64,000 bases of DNA. Origin: Glycomyces lechevalierae. GTDB lineage: Bacteria; Actinomycetota; Actinomycetes; Mycobacteriales; Micromonosporaceae. The stretch is taken from contig NZ_JAPZVQ010000013.1 of the NCBI RefSeq assembly GCF_027622945.1, positions 1 through 64,000 on the forward strand. Direction: 5' to 3'. Every line of letters starts with the position of its first letter. Position 1 is the stretch's first letter. A model generated the notes under the pieces. It saw nothing but the letters and a program-made list of their open reading frames with translations. It ran no database searches and was not told the origin of the DNA. A program made the position numbers and the translations under genes. Shown here in pieces: positions 29,117 to 38,623 of this stretch.

Positions 29117-29725
29117 GTGCTCTTCCCCGGTGCTCTCTATATCGGCGCGGCCACGGCCGCCCTCCTCGCGGGTCCAGGCCTCGGCCGCTGCGTCGCCCTG
29201 GCGACCGACCGCCATCCCGACCCGCGCCTCGTCAAACTCGTCTGCCTCGGCGCGGCCCTCCTGATCGCCTGGCGCGCAGACGGACTGCTGCACGGCTTCG
29301 CGCTCGGCACGGTCGCCCTGGTCGGCATCGCGGCCGGCTGGATCGACGTCTACCAGCGGCGGCTGCCCGATGTGCTCATCCTGCCCGCGTACCCGCTCGC
29401 GGGAGCGCTCCTCATCGCCACGGGCGATCCGGACACCCTGCTGCGGGCCGTGGCCTGCGCCGCGATCGCCATGGCGCTGTACGGCATCGGCTGCGCGACC
29501 GGCCAGGTCGGCTTCGGGGACGTGAAGTTGGCGGGGCTGCTCGGGCTCGTGACCGGTTGGGCCGGTTGGGAGGCGGCGGTGCTGGCGTTCGCGATGACCG
29601 CGGTCGCGGGCGGGCTGCAGGCGGCGGCGGTGGTCGCCATGGGCCGGAAGGACTTCCCGTACGGGCCGGCGATGCTCGCGGGCGCGGCGTCGGCGATCGC
29701 GGTGGAGCCGTGGCTGGGGCTGTGA
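29117..29725 (+). CDS. Prepilin peptidase (A24 family)
   Basis: The 202-residue polytopic protein is a short type IV prepilin peptidase of the A24 family. It contains the two aspartate motifs: GWIDVYQRRLPD and VGFGDVKLAGLLG, plus the YGPAMLAGA helix. The N-terminal methylase domain is absent, as in many actinobacterial members. It would cleave prepilin-like leaders of Tad or type II-like pilins at the membrane. No pilin or secretion genes lie next to it, so its partners are elsewhere. The start is GTG 29117. Confidence 0.82.
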   Translation: MLFPGALYIGAATAALLAGPGLGRCVALATDRHPDPRLVKLVCLGAALLIAWRADGLLHGFALGTVALVGIAAGWIDVYQRRLPDVLILPAYPLAGALLIATGDPDTLLRAVACAAIAMALYGIGCATGQVGFGDVKLAGLLGLVTGWAGWEAAVLAFAMTAVAGGLQAAAVVAMGRKDFPYGPAMLAGAASAIAVEPWLGL

Positions 29726-29884
29726 ACCCGAGCGTCCGATGCGAAATCGCCACGCACGGGTGAAGCCGGGTCCGGAATCCGGTGGGTTTCCCGATTCTCC
29801 TATTGGGACTCCGCTCGGTGGTTATATTCGTGGCCGACCCAGCACCAAAGGGTCAAGAACGACACCGAGTACTGAGAGGTGACA

Positions 29885-30283
29885 GTGATTCGCTTTATCG
29901 CAAAGACCGCGGTCGCGGCGGCCGCGGCCGGCATCATGGCCGCGGGCATGGCGGCGCCGGCCATCGCGGCCGAGACCACTGCTCCCGTGGTCGAGGGCAG
30001 CTACGAGTACGACCCGCAGGACTTCGGCGGGGTGAACTTCCTGTCGAACCTGTGCATCGGCAACTGGAGCGGCGACGTCATCAGCCTGCTCAACGTCGCC
30101 AAGAGCGACGTGACCGACCTGTGCAACGGCTGGGACCAGAACCCGAACGGCGTCAACGTCGCCTCGAACATCTGCGCGCTCAACTGGGACTGGAGCAACG
30201 CCGGCAGCCTCGGCCTGCTCGGTACCTCGGATGTCGACAAGGTCTGCAACTGGGCGAAGCACCAGAAGCCGGCCAACAGCTAG
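29885..30283 (+). CDS. Small secreted protein with a duplicated two-cysteine motif
   Basis: The 132-residue protein has a clear signal peptide (FIAKTAVAAAAAGIMAAGMA, cleavage after AIA). The mature part contains two copies of a motif beginning SN(L/I)C and ending S-D-V-x-x-(L/V)-C-N: SNLCIGNWSGDVISLLN...CNGW and SNICALNWDWSNAGSLGLL...CNW. Four cysteines in two pairs suggest two disulfides. The C-G/N-x...LLN...C layout loosely recalls chaplins, but the similarity is too weak to name it. GTG 29885 is preferred (GAGAGG six bases upstream); an in-frame GTG at 29879 is possible. Function is unknown. Confidence 0.75.
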   Translation: MIRFIAKTAVAAAAAGIMAAGMAAPAIAAETTAPVVEGSYEYDPQDFGGVNFLSNLCIGNWSGDVISLLNVAKSDVTDLCNGWDQNPNGVNVASNICALNWDWSNAGSLGLLGTSDVDKVCNWAKHQKPANS

Positions 30284-30312
30284 CCGCCGAGCGGCTTCCG
30301 CAGACACGCCTC

Positions 30313-30343
30313 GGGGCGGCCACCGTGATCCGGTGGCCGCCCC
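30313..30343. terminator. Bidirectional terminator between convergent genes
   Basis: A perfect 13-bp stem (30313-30325 with 30331-30343) and a TGATC loop separate the secreted-protein gene from the cellulase gene on the other strand. Confidence 0.65.
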
Positions 30344-30352
30344 GTCGGCGTT

Positions 30353-32938
30353 CTAGGCCGCCGAGCAGGTCACCGACGCGGGCGCGACTGCGGTGCGGGC
30401 GTCCTTGGCGCCGATGAACCCGAAGGTGAACGTGCGGCCCGGCTTGAGCTCCTGGCCGCCGGCGATGTCCGTGGCGGTCACGGTGTGGCCGTCCCGGGTC
30501 AGCGCCACGCTCCAGGAGTTCACGATGGACTGGCCGGTGGGCAGCGCCCACTTGAGCGAGAGGTCCTGCAGCGGTTCGTCACCGGTGTTGGTGACGACGA
30601 TCTGCGCGTTGAACCCGCCCGGCCACTGGCCGTTGATGAGGTACTGGACCTCGCACGACGGGGTCGCCGCGGCGGTCCCGGCCTGCTCGGCCGCGAAGGT
30701 CGCGATCTGCGCGAGCGGGGCGTTCCAGTTGATCGTCAGCTCGTTGGTCGACCACGACCCGATGTCGTCGATGTAGCACCGCTGCGGCGCGCAGCCGGTG
30801 AGCCAGCGCTGCGCGACCGGGTCCCAGGTGCCGGTGACGGAGTTCGGGCCGCCCGCGAGCGTCCCGGCCGGCGGGTTCGGCAGGTTCGGGTCGAGCTGGT
30901 TGGCGAACCAGCGGCTGTGCATGTTGTGCGAGTCGTGCGAGCCGTAGCCGGTGACATAGGAGTTGCCGAGGGCGTTGCGGCCCAGGATGTAGTCGAGGCC
31001 GGTGAGCACGCCGTCGCGGTACTTCGCCTCGCCCGTCAGGTCGAAGGCGGTGGCGACGACGACGAGCTCGTTGAGGACCGCGCTGTTGGAGCCCCAGTCG
31101 AAGGTGCCGGAAGAGCCGTAGGACAGGCCCCACGGGCTCGCGGCCTGCAGGTCCAGGTAGCCGTCGGCGCCGGCGACGACCTGGGTGACGATCTCGTCGC
31201 GGCCCGGGAGTGCGTTCGGCACCAGGGCCAGGTCGAGCTTGGCGAGGCCGGCGACGCCGCCCCAGTAGAAGGCGCCGGGGCCGAAGGAGTCGGCCTCGTG
31301 CACCTTCGAGGCGAGCAGGTAGTCCTCATAGGACTTGGTACCGGTGGTGAGGAACAGTTCCGCCGCGGCCCAGTAGAACTCGTCGCTGACGTCGGAGTCG
31401 CCGTAGGGGCCGCCGCCGTCGGGGCTGGTGTCGGGAGCGTAGAGGTCGGGGTGCGCGAGCGCGGCCTGCCAGGCGGTCTCGGCCGCTTCGAGGCATTCGG
31501 CGGCGAAGTCGGCGTCGTAGGGCTCGAAGAGGCGCGCGGCCTGCGCGGCGGCCGCGGCGAGGTTCAGGGTCGCGGCGGTCGACGGCGGCTGCAGGTAGCG
31601 CGGCTGCGGGTCGTCGGCCGGCATGAGCGGCAGGCCGGTCCACTTCTCGTCGTGGATCTTGTGGTGGGCCATGCCCGCGAGCTCCTCACTGGCGGGGACC
31701 TGCATGGCGAGCAGGAATTCGACCTCCCAGCGGGCCTCGTCGAGGACGTCGGGGACGCCGTCGCCGTGCTCGGGGATGCGCAGGCTGCCGTCGCCGAGGC
31801 GGCCGGTGTCGCCGGTGGGGGCGTTGAGGGCGCGCTCGTAGACGGACATGAGCTGGGCGACGGAGATGCCGCCGTTGACGACGTACTTGCCGTGGTCGCC
31901 GGCGTCGTACCAGCCGCCGGTCACGTCCAGTGCGTAATCGCAGGCGTTCGCGGGGCAGGTCACGGCCCCGTCGCCCTGGTTCGGCGCGGTGTCCACGTGC
32001 CCGGCCTCGCGGCCGTATCCGGGTGCGATGGCGTCGTCGATCGCGATCCCCGAGCGCATCGGGTAGTAGAAGGACATCGCGTCGACCGCCAAGTCCCCGT
32101 ACGGGTTCCCGCCGATGGCGAACGGGTAGGAGGTCTCGCCGTCGGCGGTGAGGGTGAAGCCCTCGCCGGTGGCGGACGCGTCGGAGAAGTCGATGACGTG
32201 CACGGACTCGCCCGAGGTGGACTCCTCGCCGTGCGGCTGCGAGTCGCCTTCGGCCACAAGCGTTCCGGCGGCGTCGTGGAGCTGCCAGGGGACGGGGTCG
32301 GCCGCGTCGGTGACGAGGGTGGCCCGCTTGGGCCCGTCGGGGAGGTACCCGACCTGGTTCACCCGCACGCGCGGCCCGGTGTCGGGCTCGTACACGGGCG
32401 GTTCGGCTCCGGTGAGCAACTGGACCTCCGATATGCAGAACTGCCACGGCTCGGCGTGGCGGCCGATCTGGAACGCGAGCTGCGCGTCGGTCCAGTCGGC
32501 GTTGGCGGTGAAGGCGTAGCTGAAGTCCTGGGCCTCGCTGGAGAGCACCGGGAACTCCTCGACCGCGGTCGGCCACGGGTCGACCGGGCGCTGCACGAGC
32601 GCGCGGACGCTGACGTCGGCGGTGGCGCGGGCGGTGAAGCGCAGTTCGTAGGATTCGCCGGTGACCAGCGGCAGGCCGTCCTGGCCGACGATGGCGTCCC
32701 AGGCGTTGGCGGTGCCGCCGGGCACGTCGACGCACCATTCGCCGTCGGCCACGGCGCCGGTGAGGTTGGCCGTGGTCCACCAGCCGGTGGTGCCGGAGGC
32801 GAAGTCGCCGTTGGTGATGAGGTCGGTGGGCTCCTCGTCCTGGGCCTGCGCTGCGGGCGCCGCGCCGGCGGCGCCGATGGCCAGGGCGGTGAGTACGGCG
32901 ACGCCGAGGCGTCTCCTGCGAAGTGCGGTTCGCGGCAT
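30353..32938 (-). CDS. Secreted multidomain cellulase, glycoside hydrolase family 9
   Basis: The 861-residue enzyme is built as signal peptide (cleavage near AAPAAQA), a CBM4/9-type carbohydrate-binding domain (about 37-180, LITNGDFASGTTGWW), an Ig-like CelD_N domain (RVRVNQVGYLPDGPKRA), a GH9 catalytic domain and a C-terminal CBM2 (CEVQYLINGQWPGGFNAQIV). Catalytic residues are the Asp pair in GGWYDAGDHGKYV and the acid Glu in WSTNELTINWN. It should degrade cellulose outside the cell. ATG 32938 is chosen because it gives a proper signal peptide. A CebR-like box and a lacI-family gene lie just upstream. Confidence 0.94.
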   Translation of the reverse strand: MPRTALRRRRLGVAVLTALAIGAAGAAPAAQAQDEEPTDLITNGDFASGTTGWWTTANLTGAVADGEWCVDVPGGTANAWDAIVGQDGLPLVTGESYELRFTARATADVSVRALVQRPVDPWPTAVEEFPVLSSEAQDFSYAFTANADWTDAQLAFQIGRHAEPWQFCISEVQLLTGAEPPVYEPDTGPRVRVNQVGYLPDGPKRATLVTDAADPVPWQLHDAAGTLVAEGDSQPHGEESTSGESVHVIDFSDASATGEGFTLTADGETSYPFAIGGNPYGDLAVDAMSFYYPMRSGIAIDDAIAPGYGREAGHVDTAPNQGDGAVTCPANACDYALDVTGGWYDAGDHGKYVVNGGISVAQLMSVYERALNAPTGDTGRLGDGSLRIPEHGDGVPDVLDEARWEVEFLLAMQVPASEELAGMAHHKIHDEKWTGLPLMPADDPQPRYLQPPSTAATLNLAAAAAQAARLFEPYDADFAAECLEAAETAWQAALAHPDLYAPDTSPDGGGPYGDSDVSDEFYWAAAELFLTTGTKSYEDYLLASKVHEADSFGPGAFYWGGVAGLAKLDLALVPNALPGRDEIVTQVVAGADGYLDLQAASPWGLSYGSSGTFDWGSNSAVLNELVVVATAFDLTGEAKYRDGVLTGLDYILGRNALGNSYVTGYGSHDSHNMHSRWFANQLDPNLPNPPAGTLAGGPNSVTGTWDPVAQRWLTGCAPQRCYIDDIGSWSTNELTINWNAPLAQIATFAAEQAGTAAATPSCEVQYLINGQWPGGFNAQIVVTNTGDEPLQDLSLKWALPTGQSIVNSWSVALTRDGHTVTATDIAGGQELKPGRTFTFGFIGAKDARTAVAPASVTCSAA

Positions 32939-32964
32939 GGCGGAGTGCCCTCCAAGATTGGGGT

Positions 32965-32978
32965 TGGGAGCGATACCA
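32965..32978. promoter_or_regulatory. CebR-like operator upstream of the GH9 cellulase
   Basis: TGGGAGCGATACCA matches the actinobacterial CebR consensus TGGGAGCGCTCCCA at 12 of 14 positions. It lies 26 bp before the cellulase start codon, where binding would block transcription or elongation. Cellobiose-released control would fit the target gene. Confidence 0.55.
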
Positions 32979-33013
32979 CCCGCCATCTTGTCATTCAAAT
33001 ATGTAAATGTCAA

Positions 33014-34066
33014 TTATTCGGCGGCGGGCGGACCGCTCGTGCCGCGCACGACCAGCTTCGACTCCAGCTTCAACGTGACGCCCGGTTCCCTTGCGCCCCT
33101 GAGCTGTTCGTCGGCGGCCTCGACCGCGAGCCGGGCAAGGCGCGGCACGTCCTGGCGCACCGTCGTCAGGTCGATGTGGCTGAGCCCGGCGATGTGGCTG
33201 TCGTCGTAGCCCACGATCGAGACCTGCTCGGGGATCTTCACCCCGGCCCGCGTGAACACGTCGAGCATCCCGATCGCGGCCTGGTCGTTCGCCGCGAACA
33301 CCGCCGTCGGCAGCGGCCGGTCCTCCTCCAGAAGCAGGCGCGCCGCGTCCGAGCCGCCCTCCTGCGAGTGGTTGCCCGGGATCACCCGGGTGCGGTCGGC
33401 CAGGCCGTGCGCGCGCATCGCGTCCCGGTAGGCCCGCCGCCGCTCCGGCCCGCCCGGCCGGTTGCCCGCGTCCACGTGCACGATGTCGCGGTGCCCGAGG
33501 CCCACCAGGTAGTCGACGACCTCCCGGGCGCCGGGCCGGTCGTACGAGGTCACCACGTCGACCCGGTCGTCCTTGATGTGCCGCCCGATCACCACCGTGG
33601 GCACCCGCGTGCCCAGCTCGGTCACGTCCGCGTCCGGGATCGTGGGCCCGCACAGCAGCAGCGCCTCGCTGCGGTGCCCGATGAGCGCCTCGATCGCGTG
33701 GCGCTCGTTGCGGGTCGGCACCGTCGCGCTCAGCACCAGGTCGTAGCCGAGCTCCTCGGCGGCCGGGTAGATCGCTTCCACCAGGTCGATGTGGTACGGG
33801 TTCCTGGCGGTGAAGAGCACGCCCAGGACCTTGCTGCGCCCGCGGGCGAGCAGCCGCGCGGCCATGTCCGGCTTGTAGCCGAGCCTCGCGGCGGCGTCGA
33901 AGACCCGTTCGCGAGTGTCGGGACTCGCGCCGGGCTGGCCGCGGAACACCAGGGAGACCAGCGCCCGCGAGACGCCCACCTCTGCGGCGACGTCCGCCAT
34001 CGTGGGCTTGCGAGACCGCGGTGCCGGGGTGCGGTCTGGGGATTTCCGCGCGTGCTGGGGGTTCAT
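33014..34066 (-). CDS. LacI-family transcriptional regulator, likely of the cellulase
   Basis: The 350-residue regulator has a LacI helix-turn-helix at about residues 21-45 (TMADVAAEVGVSRALVSLVF), the hinge helix (PDMAARLLARGRSKVLGVLF) and a periplasmic-binding-protein-like sensor domain with the VFAANDQAAIGMLDVFTRAG motif. It is 75 bp upstream of the GH9 gene on the same strand and so may share a transcript. The recognition residues SRALV differ from CebR (SRGTV), so it may prefer the AACTTTGTTGAAAGTT dyad ahead of its own gene rather than the CebR-like box. Confidence 0.88.
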   Translation of the reverse strand: MNPQHARKSPDRTPAPRSRKPTMADVAAEVGVSRALVSLVFRGQPGASPDTRERVFDAAARLGYKPDMAARLLARGRSKVLGVLFTARNPYHIDLVEAIYPAAEELGYDLVLSATVPTRNERHAIEALIGHRSEALLLCGPTIPDADVTELGTRVPTVVIGRHIKDDRVDVVTSYDRPGAREVVDYLVGLGHRDIVHVDAGNRPGGPERRRAYRDAMRAHGLADRTRVIPGNHSQEGGSDAARLLLEEDRPLPTAVFAANDQAAIGMLDVFTRAGVKIPEQVSIVGYDDSHIAGLSHIDLTTVRQDVPRLARLAVEAADEQLRGAREPGVTLKLESKLVVRGTSGPPAAE

Positions 34067-34089
34067 CGCACCGTCGTCCTTCCTTATGC

Positions 34090-34105
34090 AACTTTGTTGA
34101 AAGTT
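34090..34105. promoter_or_regulatory. Perfect dyad upstream of the lacI-family gene
   Basis: AACTTT-GTTG-AAAGTT is a perfect inverted repeat 23 bp ahead of the regulator's start codon. The size and AAAGTT half-site suit a LacI-family autoregulatory operator. Confidence 0.6.
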
Positions 34106-34286
34106 CCAGTATCTAGGGGTTGACCTGGGAACGAAGTGACCAGTGTAACCACCCGGTCCCAGACGGGCGGTCGGCGCGGACCCCGGGGGGTCCGATGCGG
34201 CAACCCTTTGCCTCCATCGACGTAGTGTTCGATACGCGAATGTCGTTCGTCATTCGGCCCTAGACTCGGCCTTGGGGGTGACCACA

Positions 34287-34640
34287 ATGCATCAATTGAC
34301 GGTCAAGAACTTCAAGCAACCGGACGAGTCCGTGAACCTGAGCGGGCACGGGCACAAGGACACGGTGATGATCGACGGCAAGCCGATCGAGTTCTCCGAG
34401 TTCGAGAAGGGCTGGCGCTGGTCCAACGACGTCAAGCCCATCGTCGGCGGCGATTCCTGCCAGGCGCACCACCTCGGGTACTGCATCGAGGGGCACCTGC
34501 AGGTCCACATGAACGACGGCACCGACAAGGACATCAACGCCGGCGACGCCTTCGACATCCCGCCGGGCCACGACGCCGAGGTCGTGGGCGACGACACGGT
34601 CGTGCTCGTCGACTTCGGCAAGGCCTTCGACAACAAGTAG
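34287..34640 (+). CDS. Small cupin-domain protein
   Basis: The 117-residue protein is one cupin barrel. The two cupin motifs are recognisable: [20 protein letters not shown] (motif 1, with H, H and E as possible metal ligands) and [19 protein letters not shown] (motif 2). The start at ATG 34287 follows GGGGGTG. It stands alone, 109 bp before aroC, and nothing in the context shows its substrate or ligand. Confidence 0.8.
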   Translation: MHQLTVKNFKQPDESVNLSGHGHKDTVMIDGKPIEFSEFEKGWRWSNDVKPIVGGDSCQAHHLGYCIEGHLQVHMNDGTDKDINAGDAFDIPPGHDAEVVGDDTVVLVDFGKAFDNK

Positions 34641-34749
34641 CGCCAGGGACCACCGCGGCCGCCCCCGCACCGCGAGGGTGGCCCAACCCCTGAGACACGC
34701 TTTCCACCAGGTGCCCGATCACACCGGGCCGGGTGGCAGACTTGACGGC

Positions 34750-35928
34750 GTGTTGCGATGGATGACTGCTGGAGAATCTCACGGACCCGAACTCGTGGTC
34801 ACGCTCGACGGCCTGCCCGCCGGAATCGAGCTGACCACCGGCGCGGTAGCGGCCGAACTCGCCCGGCGCCGACTCGGTTACGGCCGCGGCGCCCGCATGA
34901 AGTTCGAGGCCGACGCCGTCAGCTTCATCGGCGGCGTCCGCCACGGCCGCACCCTCGGCTCGCCGATCGCCATCCGCGTCGGCAACTCCGAGTGGCCCAA
35001 GTGGGAGACCGTCATGGCCGCCGACCCGGTCGACCCCGCCGAGCTCGAGGGCATCGCCCGCAACGCCCCGCTCACCCGCCCGCGCCCCGGCCACGCCGAC
35101 CTCGCCGGCATGCAGAAGTACGACCACGAGGACGCCCGCCCGATCCTCGAGCGCGCCTCCGCCCGCGAGACCGCCGCCCGCGTCGCCGGCGGCACCGCCG
35201 CCAAGGCCTTCCTCAAGCAGGCCTTCGGCATCGAGATCGTCTCGCACGTCAAGGCCCTCGGCCCCGTCCGCGCCAAGGAAGGCCTCGTGCCGACCCCCGA
35301 CGACTTCGCCGCCGTCGACGCCGACCCGCTGCGCTGCATGGACCCCGAGGCCTCCGCCCGCATGGTCGCCGAAGTGGACGCCGCCAAGAAGGACGCGGAC
35401 ACCCTCGGCGGCGTCGTCGAGGTCCTCGCCTACAACCTCCCGCCCGGCCTCGGCTCCCACGTCCAATGGGACCGCAAGCTCGACGCCCGCCTCGCCACCG
35501 CGCTCATGTCGATCCAGTCGGTCAAGGCCGTCGAGATCGGCGACGGCCTCATGCAGGCCGCCGTCCGCGGCTCCTCCGCGCACGACGAGATCGTGGCCGG
35601 CCCCAACGGGGTCGAGCGCCTCACCGACCGCGCCGGCGGCCTCGAAGGCGGCATCACCACCGGCCAGCCGCTGCGCGTCTCCGCGATGCTCAAGCCCATC
35701 TCGTCGCTCACCCGCCCGCTGCGCACCATCGACACCGCCACCGGCGAAGCGGCCGAAGCGATCAACCAGCGCTCCGACGTCTGCGCCGTCCCCGCCGGCG
35801 GCGTCGTCGCCGAGCACATGGTCGCCTACGTCCTCGCCGAAGCGGCCCTGGAGAAGTTCGGCGGCGACTCCGTCGCCGAATCCCGCCGCAACTTCGAGCA
35901 GTACCTCGAACACCTGCGGGTGAAGTAG
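34750..35928 (+). CDS. aroC: Chorismate synthase
   Basis: AroC makes chorismate from EPSP using reduced flavin. The 392-residue protein shows the three family signatures: [18 protein letters not shown], the [20 protein letters not shown] region and the C-terminal [18 protein letters not shown] with its conserved Arg-Ser-Asp. The start is GTG 34750 ([11 protein letters not shown], the usual beginning). Its stop overlaps the GTG of aroKB by one base, coupling the shikimate genes. Confidence 0.96.
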   Translation: MLRWMTAGESHGPELVVTLDGLPAGIELTTGAVAAELARRRLGYGRGARMKFEADAVSFIGGVRHGRTLGSPIAIRVGNSEWPKWETVMAADPVDPAELEGIARNAPLTRPRPGHADLAGMQKYDHEDARPILERASARETAARVAGGTAAKAFLKQAFGIEIVSHVKALGPVRAKEGLVPTPDDFAAVDADPLRCMDPEASARMVAEVDAAKKDADTLGGVVEVLAYNLPPGLGSHVQWDRKLDARLATALMSIQSVKAVEIGDGLMQAAVRGSSAHDEIVAGPNGVERLTDRAGGLEGGITTGQPLRVSAMLKPISSLTRPLRTIDTATGEAAEAINQRSDVCAVPAGGVVAEHMVAYVLAEAALEKFGGDSVAESRRNFEQYLEHLRVK

Positions 35929-37499
35929 TGGCGCTCGTCGTCATCGTCGGGCCCCCGGGCTCGGGCAAGACCACGATCGGCCGCGCGCTGGCCGCCGCGC
36001 TCGACGCGCCCTTCCGCGACGTCGACGCCGACATCGCCGCGGCCGCCGGCAAGCCGATCCCGGACATCTTCGTGGACGATGGCGAGGAGCACTTCCGCGC
36101 CCTCGAACGCGAAGCCGTGCGCCGGGCCGTGGCCGAGCACGACGGGGTCCTCGCCCTCGGCGGCGGCGCCGTCCTCGCCGAGGCCACCCGCAAGCTGCTC
36201 GCCGACGCCACCGTCGTCCACCTCCGCGTGGACCTCGGCGAAGCGGTGAAGCGCACCGAGATCGACAAGGGCCGCCCGCTCCTGCAGGTCAACCCGCGCG
36301 CGACCCTGCGGCGCCTCATGGACGAGCGGCTGCCGCTCTACCGCGAGGTCGAGACCTTCGCGATCGACACCACCGGAAGGGACGTGGACGACCTGACCGC
36401 GGAGATCAAGGCCCGCCTCGGGATTCGCACGTCTCTTGTGCGCACCGTGGAGGTGCGCGACGCCGAGGCGCCATACAAGGTCCTCATCGGACGCGGCACC
36501 ACCGACCGCCTGCCCGACTTCCTCGGCAAGGCCTCCCGGGTCGCCGTGCTCCACACCGCGAGCACCGCGGCGCTCGCCGAACGCGTCGGATCGCTCTGCC
36601 CCGACGGCGTCGAGGCGACCCTCATGGAACTGCCCGACGCCGAGGACGGCAAGACCGTCGCCGTCGCCGAGCAGGTCTGGGAAGCGCTCGGCGCCGAAGG
36701 CTTCACCCGCACCGACCTCGTCGTGGGCGTGGGCGGGGGAGCGGTGACCGACCTCGCCGGATTCGTCGCGGCCTGCTGGCTGCGCGGCGTCGCCGTCGTG
36801 CACGTGCCGACCTCGCTGCTCGGCGCGGTCGACGCGGCCGTGGGCGGCAAGACCGGCGTGAACACCGCCGCCGGCAAGAACCTCGTGGGCGCCTTCCACC
36901 CGCCCCGCGCGGTCCTGGTCGACCTCGACCACTTCACGACGCTGCCGAAGCGCGACCTCGCGGCGGGCCTCGCCGAGGTCGTCAAGGCCGGGTTCATCGC
37001 GGACCCGGTGATCCTCGACCTCGTCGAAGCCGATCCCGAAGCGGCCCTTGACGCCGCGAACCCGGTCGTCGCTGAACTCGTCGAGCGCGCCATCGCCGTC
37101 AAGGCCGAGGTCGTCGGCTCCGACCTCAAGGAGGGCGGCCTGCGCGCCATCCTCAACTACGGGCACACCTTCGCCCACGCGGTGGAAAAGCTCGAGCACT
37201 ACCGCTGGCGCCACGGCGACGCCGTCGCCGTGGGCATGGTCTACGCCGCGCACCTGGGGGCGATCACCGGCCGCGTCGACCTCGTCGAGCGCACGGAGTC
37301 CGTGCTCGCCTCGCTCGGCCTGCCGACGACGTACGACGCCGGACGCTGGGACGACATCCTCAAGGTCATGAAGATCGACAAGAAGAACGTCGGCGCCACC
37401 CAGCGGTTCGTGCTCCTCGACGCGCTCGCCGAGCCCGTCGTCGTGGACGACGTGACCGCCGAGCAGCAGCGCGAGGCCTATGAGAGGCTGACCGGATGA
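35928..37499 (+). CDS. aroKB: Bifunctional shikimate kinase / 3-dehydroquinate synthase (AroK-AroB fusion)
   Basis: A single uninterrupted 523-residue frame carries both enzymes. Residues 1-165 are shikimate kinase: P-loop [14 protein letters not shown], the DVDADI shikimate-binding motif, ALGGGAVL and the lid KGRPLLQ. From about residue 172 ([20 protein letters not shown]) it is 3-dehydroquinate synthase with [13 protein letters not shown], the VGGKTGVN lysine, and zinc/substrate motifs [20 protein letters not shown]. There is no stop between them and only a short linker. Fused AroK/AroB proteins are known in some actinobacteria, while most have two genes. It covers steps 2 and 5 of the shikimate pathway. 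Confidence 0.93.
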   Translation: MALVVIVGPPGSGKTTIGRALAAALDAPFRDVDADIAAAAGKPIPDIFVDDGEEHFRALEREAVRRAVAEHDGVLALGGGAVLAEATRKLLADATVVHLRVDLGEAVKRTEIDKGRPLLQVNPRATLRRLMDERLPLYREVETFAIDTTGRDVDDLTAEIKARLGIRTSLVRTVEVRDAEAPYKVLIGRGTTDRLPDFLGKASRVAVLHTASTAALAERVGSLCPDGVEATLMELPDAEDGKTVAVAEQVWEALGAEGFTRTDLVVGVGGGAVTDLAGFVAACWLRGVAVVHVPTSLLGAVDAAVGGKTGVNTAAGKNLVGAFHPPRAVLVDLDHFTTLPKRDLAAGLAEVVKAGFIADPVILDLVEADPEAALDAANPVVAELVERAIAVKAEVVGSDLKEGGLRAILNYGHTFAHAVEKLEHYRWRHGDAVAVGMVYAAHLGAITGRVDLVERTESVLASLGLPTTYDAGRWDDILKVMKIDKKNVGATQRFVLLDALAEPVVVDDVTAEQQREAYERLTG

Positions 37500-37951
37500 A
37501 GACCTTGGTGCTGAACGGCCCCAACCTCAACCGGCTCGGCAAGCGGGAGCCCGCGATCTACGGCTCCCAGACGCTCGCCGACCTCGCCGACCTGTGCGTC
37601 ACCGCAGGCAGGGAACTGGGCCTCGACGTCGACTTCCGGCAGACCAACCACGAGGGCGAACTCCTGGAGTGGCTGCACGAGGCCGCCGACGCCGAATACC
37701 CGGTCGTGCTCAACGCCGCCGCCTGGACCCATACGTCCGTCGCGATCGGCGACGCGTGCGCGCAGCTCACGGCCCCGCTCGTGGAGGTCCACCTCTCGAA
37801 CGTGCACAAGCGCGAGGCGTTCCGGCACCACTCGTACGTCTCGGCCCACGCCGTCGGCGTCATCGCCGGGCTCGGCCCGAGCGGCTACACCGCGGCGCTG
37901 CACTTCCTTTCAGAGCAGCACGGCATTTCACAGCACGGCATTCCCGAATAA
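37496..37951 (+). CDS. aroQ: Type II 3-dehydroquinate dehydratase
   Basis: AroQ converts 3-dehydroquinate to 3-dehydroshikimate. The 151-residue protein has the type II signature: [20 protein letters not shown] with catalytic Tyr22, [13 protein letters not shown], the [12 protein letters not shown] loop and [17 protein letters not shown]. It overlaps aroKB by four bases (ATGA). The tail [13 protein letters not shown] is a small duplication of HGI at the C-terminus. Confidence 0.95.
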   Translation: MKTLVLNGPNLNRLGKREPAIYGSQTLADLADLCVTAGRELGLDVDFRQTNHEGELLEWLHEAADAEYPVVLNAAAWTHTSVAIGDACAQLTAPLVEVHLSNVHKREAFRHHSYVSAHAVGVIAGLGPSGYTAALHFLSEQHGISQHGIPE

Positions 37952-38063
37952 GCCGCTGCGCCGCCCACCACAGCAGGAGCGGCCGCGGCCCTGACCAGCT
38001 CGACCGCCCGCTACCATTGACGGTCGGTCAAGACAGAACCTCTACCGAAAGAGACGAACGCCC

Positions 38064-38621
38064 GTGGCATCCACGAACGACCTCAAGAACGGCCTGGTGC
38101 TCAACCTGGAGGGCCAGCTCTGGCAGGTGCAGGAATTCCAGCACGTCAAGCCCGGCAAGGGCCCGGCGTTCGTGCGCACCACGCTCAAGCAGATCCCCTC
38201 GGGCAAGATCGTCGACAAGACCTTCAACGCCGGCACCAAGGTCGAGACCGCGAACGTCGACCGCCGCACGATGACCTACCTGTACAAGGAAGGCGACGAC
38301 TTCGTCTTCATGGACACCGACACCTACGACCAGATCCCGGTCGGCCCCGGTGTCGTCGGCGACGCCGCGAAGTTCCTCCTGGAGAACTCCGACGCCACCG
38401 TCGCCCAGCACGACGGCAAGGTCCTCTACGTCGAGCTCCCCGCCTCGGTCGAGCTCACCATCACCTACACCGAGCCGGGCCTGCAGGGCGACCGCTCCTC
38501 CGGCGGCACCAAGCCCGCCACCGTCGAGACCGGCGCCCAGGTGCTCGTGCCGCTCTTCATCGACAACGGCGAGAAGATCAAGGTCGACACCCGCGACGGC
38601 AAGTACCTCTCCCGGGCCTAG
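38064..38621 (+). CDS. efp: Translation elongation factor P
   Basis: EF-P relieves ribosome stalling at proline stretches. The 185-residue protein has three beta-barrel domains; the loop that reaches the peptidyl-transferase centre is VKPGKGPAF with Lys32 at the tip. The C-terminal signature [19 protein letters not shown] is intact. GTG 38064 follows GAAAGAGACGAACG. No modification enzyme (epmA, ymfI or earP) is adjacent, so the modification state of Lys32 is not known. Confidence 0.96.
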   Translation: MASTNDLKNGLVLNLEGQLWQVQEFQHVKPGKGPAFVRTTLKQIPSGKIVDKTFNAGTKVETANVDRRTMTYLYKEGDDFVFMDTDTYDQIPVGPGVVGDAAKFLLENSDATVAQHDGKVLYVELPASVELTITYTEPGLQGDRSSGGTKPATVETGAQVLVPLFIDNGEKIKVDTRDGKYLSRA

Positions 38622-38623
38622 GC

